Part shown: positions 39,873 to 54,494 of the stretch, piece after piece
How positions within the stretch are numbered: the first letter of the stretch is position 1
Layout: every line of letters starts with the position of its first letter
Origin: Dipetalonema caudispina
Taxonomy: Eukaryota > Nematoda > Chromadorea > Rhabditida > Onchocercidae
NCBI GenBank assembly: GCA_013365325.1
Contig: JABVXV010000092.1
Location: 124,001-188,000, forward strand
Direction of reading: 5' to 3'
Length of the DNA: 64,000 bases
Program-made: the position numbers and the translations under genes
Notes under the pieces: model-generated
What the model was told of the DNA's origin: nothing
The model's input: only the letters and a program-made list of their open reading frames with translations
Database searches by the model: none

Positions 39873-42800
39873 TGAATTAATACGCCAATTCTAAAGTGCA
39901 GTCGATTTGTATTTTATATTTCAAAAAATCAATTTATTTAATATGAGGAAGTAAACATAGATCCAAGGAAGAAATTTTGGGAAATTTGGAGATAAGTAAA
40001 AATTTATCTTCTATAAAACCCGATTTCAATACCTTGTCAAGTTAAATGACAACAAGGTTGTGCTGCATAATTGCAATTCAAATGAGCCGATAATTAACCG
40101 CTTTTGTCAACTGCCCAAGATTAGTTTGTTGAATTCATTAAGCAGAAGAATTAAATTGAAATCATTCAACGGTAACATTATGAGTCGTAGTCGGATGATT
40201 ACACTCAAAAAAATCCCCTGTATGACAAAATAGTGTTAATGATTCTAGCGGTTCAACCTAGTCACTTATAAAATGATAATAGACAACGGCGATAAAACGA
40301 ACCATCAACCATAAATGACCAATAGCATCAGTATGGAATCAATATGAAGGTACCAAGGGCGGAGAGGACAAAAAGTTATGAATGAGCGCTTTTGGTTGTC
40401 TGAAGTCTTCTTTATTACCAACAAAATTAGCTGATATCATTCCACTTTGCATAACAACATATTCATCATTTTTTCTCTTGAACTGAACAAATGTTACTCG
40501 TAAAATTAGCACCTTACGAAAGAAAAAAGTAGTGCATGAAGTAAATTCACATCCATCATTATACTGTAAAGATAATTACCATCTTGTTAATTAGCAAGTG
40601 CAAATAACCGTTTCCATTGGATGGATATGTAGAGTGAGACATCAAGTGAAATAATTGACACAGAATATTACTATGCGAATATATGATAAAACAACATATT
40701 ATTGAAATTGTTTAAAAAACAAGAAAATCTACAGATAACGCAGCTTAATTCAAAAGATGTCACCGTATTTATCGGGATCAAAACAACAGTCAAAGCCAAG
40801 GAACAAAAATGCTCCACAAGACCACTTCATACTAATTAAAAATTAAGGAAACAATAAGAAATTAGCGAATTAATTAAAGAAATAGCAAGAAATACATCCA
40901 TTCAAAAAATCCAAAACTTACATGATGGAAATCAGACTAGCCACATTTAATCTCAGCATAATCTAATTCAAAATCATTCATTACATTACAAGTTGAAAAC
41001 TAATTGTAAGCCTTAGATAGCCAAACAATAAAACAAACTCTCAACATATAAAAAAAAAATCAATGTAAATAAAAATTAAATAATGTAATATACGAAGAAG
41101 CGAAATGCAAACATTACCTTTTCAACTTTTCAACCAAATTATTGAAATTTATAAAGAAAAAAAAAACAAAGAAAAGGAAAAACAATTTCTAATCACAAAA
41201 AATATAACTGTACCAAATGTACACTGATTATATTTTTGGTGACACTTCCAACATGCGATATTAGGCTTGTTTGTCCTATTTGTCCTTCTACAATAATACA
41301 TGCTGTGTCACTCAAGTCATCCAAGTCAATGAGTGATTTTATCCAGTGAAAAGATTTTTCAACTCAAGAGAAGGTATATGCTTTGAAAAAAAATCTGCTT
41401 AACGATATTAACTGTTAATGAACGAATTCGTTATTTTCAAATTTTAAAATTTAGATGAATTTGTTAGATTTTTTTTTCCTTGTTGACAATTGAATGCTAA
41501 TTAGCAACTATTTGGATCGTTTCTTTAGCAGATATTTGGAGATCAATTTCCATAATGAGTGGCAATATTTTGCAATGATTGCTACTTTAATTTTATATGA
41601 CAGCAAATCCTACAATCCATTTCTTGACTTCATGAAGTAAAATTAAATTGCAAGAAACTTGCAAACATTCTTGCATTAGTTTTCCTATCCAAAACGTATA
41701 ATTTTAGGACTAATTTATATGGGTAAATAAGTCATTATAATTTTGCTGAGAAGAGTCATAAATTTACAAATATTCAAGGAAATTCTAGTCAATTTGTTCA
41801 TGAAAAAGTTTCGAGAGATATGAAAAACTTTTGATGCGAGATAGAAATAGCTGAAGATAAGATATCATTAGCCAGAAAGCATTATTATGTAGGAAGAGAC
41901 GAAGGATTTCGGATAGTGTTGCGATCGATCTTTAAAATATGTAGCGTTTAATAGGGTAAATTTCAATAATCGGTAAAAGCACTTTACATTGTCCGTAGGT
42001 AAAAAAGTGGTACAAAAAGGACATAAATGGATTTTAGGATAGCACATACCAAATTCACAGTGAACAAAATTGACTTAGATGAACAACATGTAAATAAAAA
42101 AAGCTTTAATCTTCCTACAAAAAGTTTGGAAGTGTTTATTTATTTCACCCTAATTTTTGATTGATTAAACAACATCATCTGCTACATCTTTCTTTTACTC
42201 ATACATTACGTAAGTACCGTAAAATGAGGAAAAACTTTGTATCCTTAACTTCGTTTTTCCTTCAAAATATGATACATCTATCGAATCATTTTTTGTAAAG
42301 AAATAAATTCACTTATCTTAAACTTTATTTCAAAATTTCCATCCTGTCAGATTTGCTTAATAGAAGAAATTTAATTAGAAATAATGTTAGTGACTTTGTT
42401 TGATAGCAAAGTAATAAAACAATAAAAACAGTCATTTAAAAGAAATATGAAAAGGAATTTTAAAAATGAGATTTAAAAACGTGTGCTGCTAAAAAAAAAA
42501 AAAAAGAAAAAAAAATTCAGCTTTAAATTACGTTGACAAAACTGTAACAAAAAAAAGAAAATTTTCACATAAAAACATTGTGAACATCAAATTTCACGAT
42601 CTTTTCTGAAGCAAGAAATCGTCAAAGAAATTCCCGCTCAATATTTTAAATTGATTTCTTCCTCACAAATATTTCTATTTGTAACTCTAATTCATTACAT
42701 GAAAATTTAAAATTTGATTTACAAAATTTGATCTTTTCCCGTTAAAAAAAAAATTCAATCATTCTTAAAATACTTAAAGCATTCAAATATTTTAAATGAT

Positions 42801-44394
42801 AACAGCATTACGGTTTTTTTGTGCCATATCAATAAATTTCCATATGTGAACTAATTGGCAATACTTGAAAAGTTAGCTGAATGCATCGAATCCATGTAAA
42901 ACAAAAATATTATGGCTAGGCTTATTAGGACTAACTATCCATATCACAAGTTTTCAATGTAGAAATCATTTCAATGGATGAAAATGTCTGATAACCTCTG
43001 GGTACTATTTACCTTTCATTTATTTCTTAATTTTCATCATGTAAATAGTAAACCTAGTGATTTCATATGTTGAATATTCTTTCAAAGAAATGGATGATGA
43101 GAAACTGTAATGTTTTATTGTTCATAATTGTTATTTATGGTTTAAATCTAACAAAGCTATGGAAATATCAATTTGATAAGAAAATTGAGAATTCAAATTT
43201 TTGCATTTTTTTTTTCAGATCTAAATTTTTGCTTTATTGTTTACTTGTTTCATTGAAAATTGATTAAATTTTAACAATTTAAAAGATTTTTTGTTTTTCT
43301 GCAATACAATCTCTCAATCTGTATCATCCTTTCTTTCTTTCTTTCTTTCCTTTCTTTTTTTTTTTGCATTACTCCAATTAAAAAATAAATGTTCAAAGCT
43401 GATACATTTAAATGAACGTTTTTTTTCAAAAAAAAAAAAATTCAGAAATTTAATTCAACTTTTGAATTGCACAAAATCAATTTTTTTTTCTCATGTAATT
43501 TACAAAGTAAAGTATATTTTTGATACTGATCAAGTGATCAATGACATTTATTAATTCAATTAAATTATCAACAAATTTACGTAGATTGAGTATTATTAGC
43601 TAAGCTAAGGGATTACAATTTTGCAAATTGTCGCTGTCAGTGTAGAATGAAAGTTGTACGCATTTTTTTTCAAAACGTGTTTTTTGAAATTGTAAGAGGT
43701 AGTAGAGTGGGGTGATACGAGAGTTATTGGGATGAAATGAGGTGTGAACTTGTTTCATACTATACCGCCTTCTTCAATTAACTTTTACTTTAAACTTATT
43801 TGTTTACTAATTTTTTTTTTCCCCCACCCCCACCCCAAACATTCTTTTTATATATTACGCTACTTTCAATTGACCATCAATGAATTAAGTTCAATTAGCA
43901 TATTTAGTAGTTTAAAGATTTACTTTTTTTCATGTGAAATTTGTTTCATTATTTATCGGCCTTTTATATGAAATTGTTTTAGTATTTTATCGACTTAAAG
44001 ACGGAAGAATGGACGCATAATTATCATTTGATAGTACGAAATGGAACAGCAACTCGAATTATCGTTCAGTTGCAGGTATTCTAAAATTATATTTCCTTAG
44101 ATATATCAATTAGAAATTGAAAATATATATTATTTATGCAGTAATAAATATGTATGTAGATGGTACATACTGAATATGAGTAATTCAAATACTATATATT
44201 TTCAATTAGAAATATCGTCAGAGTATCTGTTTCTTTATGCTTTATACGAGATCATCACCTCGTTAATCATCCGATACTTACATGGCTATTCATGTACTAC
44301 ATGCTTATTCCGGATAGCATCTACATATCTTTCAATATAACCGTGTTCTTATATCTTCATTCATGAAAATTTTTGAATATTCAGTGCACTTCCT
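39873..44394. other. Intergenic / upstream region of the copine gene
   Basis: 4.5 kb of very A+T-rich DNA with poly-A/T runs. No complete gene is recognised. Two stretches look exon-like: a + strand segment at 43983-44075 with good splice sites (listed separately), and a minus-strand open stretch around 41350-41220 (contains IDLDDLSDTACIIVEGQ) without clear splice borders. Confidence 0.45.
43983..44075 (+). other. Orphan exon candidate upstream of copine
   Basis: A TTTTAG acceptor, 31 uninterrupted codons in one frame (including TEEWTHNYHLIVRNGTATR) and a GTATTC donor. Both other frames contain stops. It enters and leaves in phase 0, so it could splice to the copine exon at 44731 in frame, giving an alternative N-terminus that skips the exon at 44395. 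It could also belong to an unrecognised upstream gene. Confidence 0.35.
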
Positions 44395-47558
<3,164 letters not shown>

Positions 47559-48315
47559 CATTTTATCAACTTTTATATAAATTAAAAATATTGGATATAA
47601 TTTCTGAATCGTCATAAATACCCTGCAAATCACACATTACCACACTTTTCCACTCTGCTACCGCAATACTGAAGTTAAATTTCCAGCACAGTTTTTCTAC
47701 CAACATTCTTACCTATTTCAAGCTTTATCGGATTGGATATATCTTATTTTTTCATGTAATATACTTCTTATTTGTAGCCAATTCGTGATTGAAAAGTATG
47801 ATTTTTGCATTAACCCTTCAAAACACACATTCCTAACTTCGGCAAGAAGTTTTATTCTGTTTCCTTGTAATATTTCTATTGATGAACATAGTTCCTCCTC
47901 TTCCTTATGCATTTTTACTTCTTTTTTATTCAACATTATTTTTTGATTATGATGGTTGAGTAGTTTAGTTCTTTGTAATAGTAATCATCAGTAGTTTTTT
48001 GAAGATGTTTCAGGAATCACTGGTAGTTAAGTTAAATTTCATCGTTTTTATAATGTGCTAGTCATAACTGGAAATATGTGTTTAAGCTTTCCTATTGCAT
48101 ACGTCTTTGTGCGACACGATATTTTTATTTAGCCATGCGATAATTCGAGAATCTTTTTAGCTATATATATACTTTCTCGATATTAAGCCGATATGTATAT
48201 ATAATTATAATTATCACTTATACATCACTCCCGGGCTGTTGATTGCGGGTTTCTCAAATAAAACGATTGTATTGGTTTTCTATTCTTAACTTGGGATTTT
48301 GTTTATGATAGGATA
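47559..48315. other. Convergent 3' region between copine and LRR gene
   Basis: No coding sequence. AATAAA on the + strand at 48257-48262 may be the copine polyadenylation signal; it lies only about 55 bases from the stop codon of the opposing gene, so the two transcripts may overlap at their 3' ends. Confidence 0.5.
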
Positions 48316-51300
48316 TTAATATAAGTAATTGGTTGATGTTTCATCTAAATTGTGAGCTGGAGGTAAATCGAGATCTACTGTTGGTGGTGGCAAATAAGAT
48401 CGAGTTGTTACTGACGGCACTCCACTTCCTAGAAAAGGAGATAATGTTTTGTCAGGTTTTAAATTTAATATTTAATCGATTATTTTAGGGTAATTTCTTG
48501 TCTTGCATCATTCCTTTTGAATGCAGAAAGATTTTGATTGTTTAGTTTTATATATTGATGAACCTGTTATTGACATAATCCTCTGTTCGTCTTCTAGCGC
48601 TTCCTGATCCTTCAATTTTTTCCTTCGATGCGATATTCCATAGCGGACTAGTGCCATTAAACATATACTGATCAATAAAATTGTCATTATGATAGCTGCA
48701 AAATGTAAAAGTTGGCGATGAAGTGTGTTTTTGAAGTTTATGCTAATTCATCCGGGAATTAGATTTTGCATTCCTTCTCGAAGCGATAGGGTGCGCTATC
48801 TCTGATATAACAGAAAAGTAGTAATAACAGTAAGGGACATCTTAGTTTGAAAGAGCTGTCCAGAACTGCTTTAATCGTATTTCCTATAATAGAGGTCAAC
48901 AAATAAGTTTCGAAAATACCAACCTAAGATAATCCAACCAACGAGTGACAGCGCGTTGCGCGTTAATGGGAGAGGTATATCGTTAGCTGGGCAGTAATCC
49001 ACAGCTCGTAACGGGGTGCCAACTGAAGGACAACCATTAACACTGTCAATACAAGCAGCAATGCAACCGGGTTTATCGATATCAATGTCAACGTTTTCCC
49101 GGAGGTAAGTTCGAAACCATTCCAGAGCTGAATTACATAACCACGGATTGCCACACACATACATTATACGTCGTTCATTTGGATCCGGTAGGAATGTATT
49201 GGTAAACGTGTTATCTGGTAACGTTTGAAGCTGATTGAAACTAAAATTGATTACTCTGATAAGTGAAGAAGCATTTTGATTACTATCTTTACAAGTTGAT
49301 TAAATATTTTAAAGAGGTTGTATACCATTCAAATTTTAAATATTACTTAATCCGGTTATAGAATTTGAAGCAATTTTTTGAATTAGATGGTTTCAAAATT
49401 CCCAAAATAACTATGCAATCACAGGTCGAAAATTCGGAAGATGTAGAAAGAAAACCTGAGGTCAAGATGATTCAGTTGTGGAAGATTTGCAAAAGCAAAT
49501 GGTTCAGAAGTATCAATGCGATTGCCGCCTAGATTCACTGAATATAAGTGATCAAGGCCTTCAAAATAATCGGAACGTATCCTGGAAAATGGAAGCAAGT
49601 CCGAAATTCAAATTCTTTAGCAACTTTATACAACACTGAATGAATTTTGAAAGTTCACCTGGAAGCCAAAATTAAATCGAATGCGAGATTTCAACTGTTT
49701 TAGCCAGATATGAATGGCAGGATACTCAATTCATTATTATCAATCTTATTATTGCCGAGAAAAGATTAATGCAAGTATGAATATGTAATCTTCACTTATT
49801 AATTCTTATCTTACTTTTCAAAATGTTAAATGTTTAACTTTTCATCAATTTATGCGAAAAGTAGAAAGCTTTAACTCACACAGAAAGACGATTTTTATTT
49901 AAAATAATTGCTTGAATATTTGGCGTTCTTTGGAAAACACCTCGCTCAATCGTATCAACAGCTGCTTCGGACATTTCCAAACGTATTAACTTAGATATAT
50001 ACTGCAATGAATATATTCTGGTGATGTTTGACTTCGAAGTTACCGAATAATTTAATTTGATAAAGAATGACGCAACTTGAGTAATTGCAGTTCATTTCGA
50101 ATTTATTATGATACATGGTTTATATTTTCAGGTCTAGCAAAATTATTTTTTAGTTGATGCAAAAATAAACATTTGAAAAGTGGGACAGTAAAAGTCAGCA
50201 GAAAAGAATTTAAATAAACGAAAAAATGTAAACTGAATTCAAAATGAATGAAATTATTATAAATATATCTTGATCTCACTGAATACCAATTTTCCATTAA
50301 GCATTATGACTGGGTAGCTGTCAAAATATTGCTTGAGGTGAAATAGGGTAAGACAGAAGTATGAAGAAAGGAAGGAATGAAAATATCGAGATATAAATAA
50401 ACAATAATTGATAGAATATAATCGGAAAGAGAATTGAAAGTAAAGTAAACTGAGTGCAATTCATACTTTCAAGTCATGAAGATGATGAGACTGCTAGTTT
50501 AAGTTCGTTGCAATTACCTGAAAAGCATTTGATGGTAGCACGGCAATTGGAGTTTCACCAATACCTAAGGTCAGCAGATGCGGGACGAATGTAAACATTT
50601 CAGGTTGCCAGGAAGGAAATTTGTTACCCGTAAGATACAAATGTTGCAGATTAGGAATTCCTTGAAATGCTTGCGGAATGATTTGTGAGATGCCATTGAA
50701 TTCAAGCGAAAGTGAATTAAGATTTGGAAAATCTAAAGTGCCAACAGGAACTTCGTTAATTTGGTTTAAACCCAAATTCAGGTTAATCAGTGTTTGTCGT
50801 TGATTAATTAATGAGGCAGATGGGATGATATTTAGTGCGTTAGTTTCTAGGCTTAGCTGTTGTAAGGAACGCAATGGTCTGAAGACAAGTGAGTCATCGA
50901 GAGTTTGATCGGTGAGTCGATTTCCAGCTAATTCCAGTTTTTGTAGTATATCGCGTGATTCATAGTTTATAAATGAATTAGACTGCAACTGACTAATGCG
51001 ATTTCGATTCAGGGACAGTTTCCTGAGATTAGTCAGACGTGGAACACCAGCTGTTGGTATTACACCTAGCTGATTATCAGAGAGATCCAAATCGATCAGT
51101 TTATCAAGACTTGCTCCAGCAAATGCATTATCATCTATTTGATTCAGATTGCATCGGTTCAGTACCAATCGTAAAATAGTAAAATCTTGAAAAATATTCG
51201 CTGGAAGACTTGGAATTACAGTGTCCGTTATATGAAGAACAGCTATCTGAAATAATATTATCTATTGAATTATTTGAATTTGATTAAGTTTTGAAGCTAA

Positions 51301-51737
51301 AGAAATGTCAATTTTCCTCTCAAAAGAAAACAACCTTTTTCGATTTGGTAAAACAAAATTTAGGAGTTTACAATTTTAAAAAATTAATGAATTATTCTAA
51401 ATTTCAAGATTTTAAAAGGATTTTTAGGAATATATATATATATAAAATAGATAATAACTAAATGATGATTAACCGTTTTTTTATCTCATTCAAAAAAATG
51501 GATTTCACAATTCACAAAACTGTAAATATACGATAGGAATAATGTAAATAAATAACAACATACTGTAACACTTCGTGCTTCCGCAATAGCAGTTAATATA
51601 TCGGATAAAGTGGATGCATTTTCACAAATAATAGCAATAGGTTCATGAATGGATGGTGCACAACGGCATGGTAATTGTAATGGTGGACATTGCGTTAGCG
51701 AAAATATTGGGAAAATATTTAAAAAATGAAAAATCAT
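48316..51737 (-). CDS. Single-pass transmembrane protein with extracellular leucine-rich repeats
   Basis: Cell-surface LRR protein. Seven minus-strand exons: 51737-51564, 51246-50518, 50001-49880, 49581-49456, 49240-48924, 48695-48564 and 48428-48316; 570 residues from the ATG at 51737, which gives a compact signal peptide (MIFHFLNIFPIFSLTQ). An in-frame ATG at 51785 would add 16 residues. The N-cap has CPPLQLPCRCAPS and IICENAS. About ten LRRs follow, including LIDLDLSDNQLGVIP, LRKLSLNRNRISQL, LINLNLGLNQINEVP and LQHLYLTGNKFPSW. The Cys-rich C-cap begins CGNPWLCNSALEWF. A transmembrane helix (about 480-510; WIILAIIMTILLISICLM) is followed by a short basic then Pro-rich tail (SYLPPPTVDLDLPP). 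The layout resembles nematode apical eLRR proteins and C. elegans PAN-1, required for moulting; PAN-1 orthology is suspected, not shown. Confidence 0.85.
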
Positions 51738-54494
51738 AAAAAATGATAATTGATAGGGATAGCAATAAAGATAGGAGGAATACATATCGTTAAAATTATT
51801 GTAATATTAGTAAAATAAGAATAAACTTTAATAATATGCAGAAGAGATTGATTGAGAAACCAATATTCGGGATAGGAAATTAGCGATCTGGTAACAATTG
51901 ATGAAAATACACCGTACAATTTAATCTAGCAATATCGAATCCACCTAAATGTAAAAGTAAGCAAAAAAGAATGCTAAACTAAACTGTCCCTAACACTCCT
52001 CTCTACTCACCCATGATGTAATGTATAATATCGTTGTAATGTTGACAATGTGGACAAACATAAACGAAAGCCAGATAGAACCTGACTGTAGTATTATTCA
52101 AACTATCTTCTTCAAACACTCTACTTCATTTTTCCACCTCTTCTCCCTATTGCACTGAAAAATTTTCAACGAGTAACACATATATTATATTTCAAACAAC
52201 TAGAAAGTAAATAAATAGTTTAATTCAACATACATCAAGATTCTGAAGTAACTATGCATGTAGCATTTTACATCATCTGCGATAATATCTTATGAATATG
52301 CGACATTCGATGAAAAAATTGACAATACCAATCCCTTAATAATTCTTTTCCTTTTGTTAATTATTTGGATTACAAATGCGAATAAATCCTTCGAAATTAT
52401 TTGAAAATTGTGGATAGATTCACTTGGAAATTTTTAACTTGATGGCATGATGCAGTTACTATCACTTCTATACAGCAAACTTTCAGATTTTGCAGTTACA
52501 TTAAATTGTTTTTTTTTTTTTTTTTTTTTTTTTTTGGGGATTCTCAGTTGCCTTTATCAGTAGAGTGGAATAACATAATGGTACTTTGCTCTGTGATTTC
52601 AAAGTTATTTCTTGAAATTTAATTTTCTTGTAAACGGCTATTTTATTTCGGCTTTTTTTTCTTGTCAAATCAACAACTGAACCGCTTTTATCGCCTGTAT
52701 TTCAAAGTTTTAGAATAGCATCGATGAAAGAAAAGGCAGAAGAATCAAAACAGCAATGCTATATGGATAATAATTGCTCGACAAAAAACTTCCAATATCC
52801 ATTCTGCATCTCGTTCAGATAACTCTCACATCGTTTAGATTTTTTTTTTTTTTTTGAAACAGAATAAAAACTAACAATCAAATATGACGAATTTTATTCT
52901 TAACCCAATGCACTACCAATTTGTATTACAGATGAAATGATTACACTTACTGTTTGTTCAGCTAAGGTGAACATCCAAAATTCCATATGCTGAAAGGTAG
53001 TCAAGAATATCAATACGAATTCCACAGCTGACAAATCCATGAACGCTTCTGTAATCGAAACGAATTGTATCACCCTACCGTAAATTACAATATATTTCTA
53101 AACTAAATGTTCAAAAATTTCACGGACTCAGTGAATATTCCCAAGTACAAGGTAAAAGTGCGTTTTCTTTTCAGAATCTGTCAGCACCATGGTTTTGGTT
53201 TGGGTGAGATCGTGATATTTCTTCATAGGAGAAGGGACTCTATGCATACAAATTTTTATCAGATGTAACCAACGAAATCTCCCATGGATTCCTCATATTT
53301 GTCCAGTCAAATATTTGTGGTCTCTTAAATTAAAATAAATGGAAAGTGAGAACTGAACATAATTCATAATTTGCAGCAATCTTTTTTTTTGATGGACCCA
53401 GCAAATTACCTTTCGGGGTGTTTATTGATAAGCTTTTTTCTTTTTTGAAACTGCGCAAGAAAAGAAATAAAACCGTTTTAAAGCAATAACAGTTGAGATG
53501 ATAATACATTTACACGTAATTAATGCGATGAATGAACTAAACCGAGTCAAATCATTACTGCATAGGTTGCAAAGTAATGGTTTCACTCTGGACAAAATTA
53601 CACCTGAAAAAAATATGCGTGAGATTTGAAAGAGATTTTGAAGGAAAGGATAAGTGAGCGAAAATATCTAAATGAATTGAGGAGTTCAAGGATGTCTTAT
53701 CTTCACATCGTTTCCAAAAAATGAAATTGAAAGAAAGCGAGGCGGTCATAAAGTAGCGTGTGAAAAATGAACCTTAAGGAATATAGCAATTAGTTAAAGG
53801 AAAAAAGGAGTCTAGCTACAAACCAGAACTTCTAGGCGTGAACAACAAAGAGGCTTAATAATATTTCGAAATGTCTCCATTACTTCATTTTCTTGTCCAA
53901 ATCCCTTCACAGTCGCTCATGAAAATGCTTCTAATGTTGACTGATACGTACTGCAAAATTAGAAATCCAGAACACAAAAAGCATGAAGCACAAATATGAT
54001 GCTTTTAAACCGGTTAGACAAAAGTAAATACTGTCTGTTGAAGATCAAGTGAGAGTGAAAACAAAAATTGAAAAGCATAAAACACTAAACTAGTTATAAA
54101 AATATAAATACATGACAATGGTCTCTTAAACTTTGCAAGAAAATGATTTGGATAAAACGTCACCTTATACACAACGGAAGCAATACTTGCATTTCCAGAT
54201 CGTCAAATCTCAATAGCATTTAAGTTTATCCCGTTGAATGGAATTAAGAAATATACAACAGTAAAAGTATCATATATTATAAGAAATTGGAAGCTATTTA
54301 ATATATAGATATATTATTCATTGGATTATATAAGGTATAAATCAGTTTTTCGAAAAACCACTCACTTGCATTGAAAACAATGCAAACATTTTGGAGGAAA
54401 TCCAGAAGCGTTCCAATCACATAAAACTTACCTTAAGAAATAAACTGCCCATTGTTTCAGTCTTCTTTAAACTTCATGGTCTGAGATCTTAAAA
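51738..54494. other. Intergenic, upstream of LRR gene and downstream of TDP2
   Basis: 2.8 kb, A+T-rich, with a 27-base T run at 52509-52535. No assigned gene. A minus-strand exon candidate is listed separately. The remainder shows no conserved coding sequence. Confidence 0.45.
52951..53048 (-). other. Orphan exon candidate
   Basis: On the minus strand a TTACAG acceptor, 98 bases with one fully open frame (AFMDLSAVEFVLIFLTTF, then EFWMFTLAEQT) and a GTAAGT donor. Hydrophobic, possibly membrane-spanning. It could be an upstream exon of the LRR gene or part of an unrecognised gene. No family recognised. Confidence 0.3.

Noticed and set aside
53170..53205. Small + strand exon-like piece (NLSAPWFWFG) between TTTTCAG and GTGAGA
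   Set aside because: Too short to judge, no partner exons on this strand and no family match.
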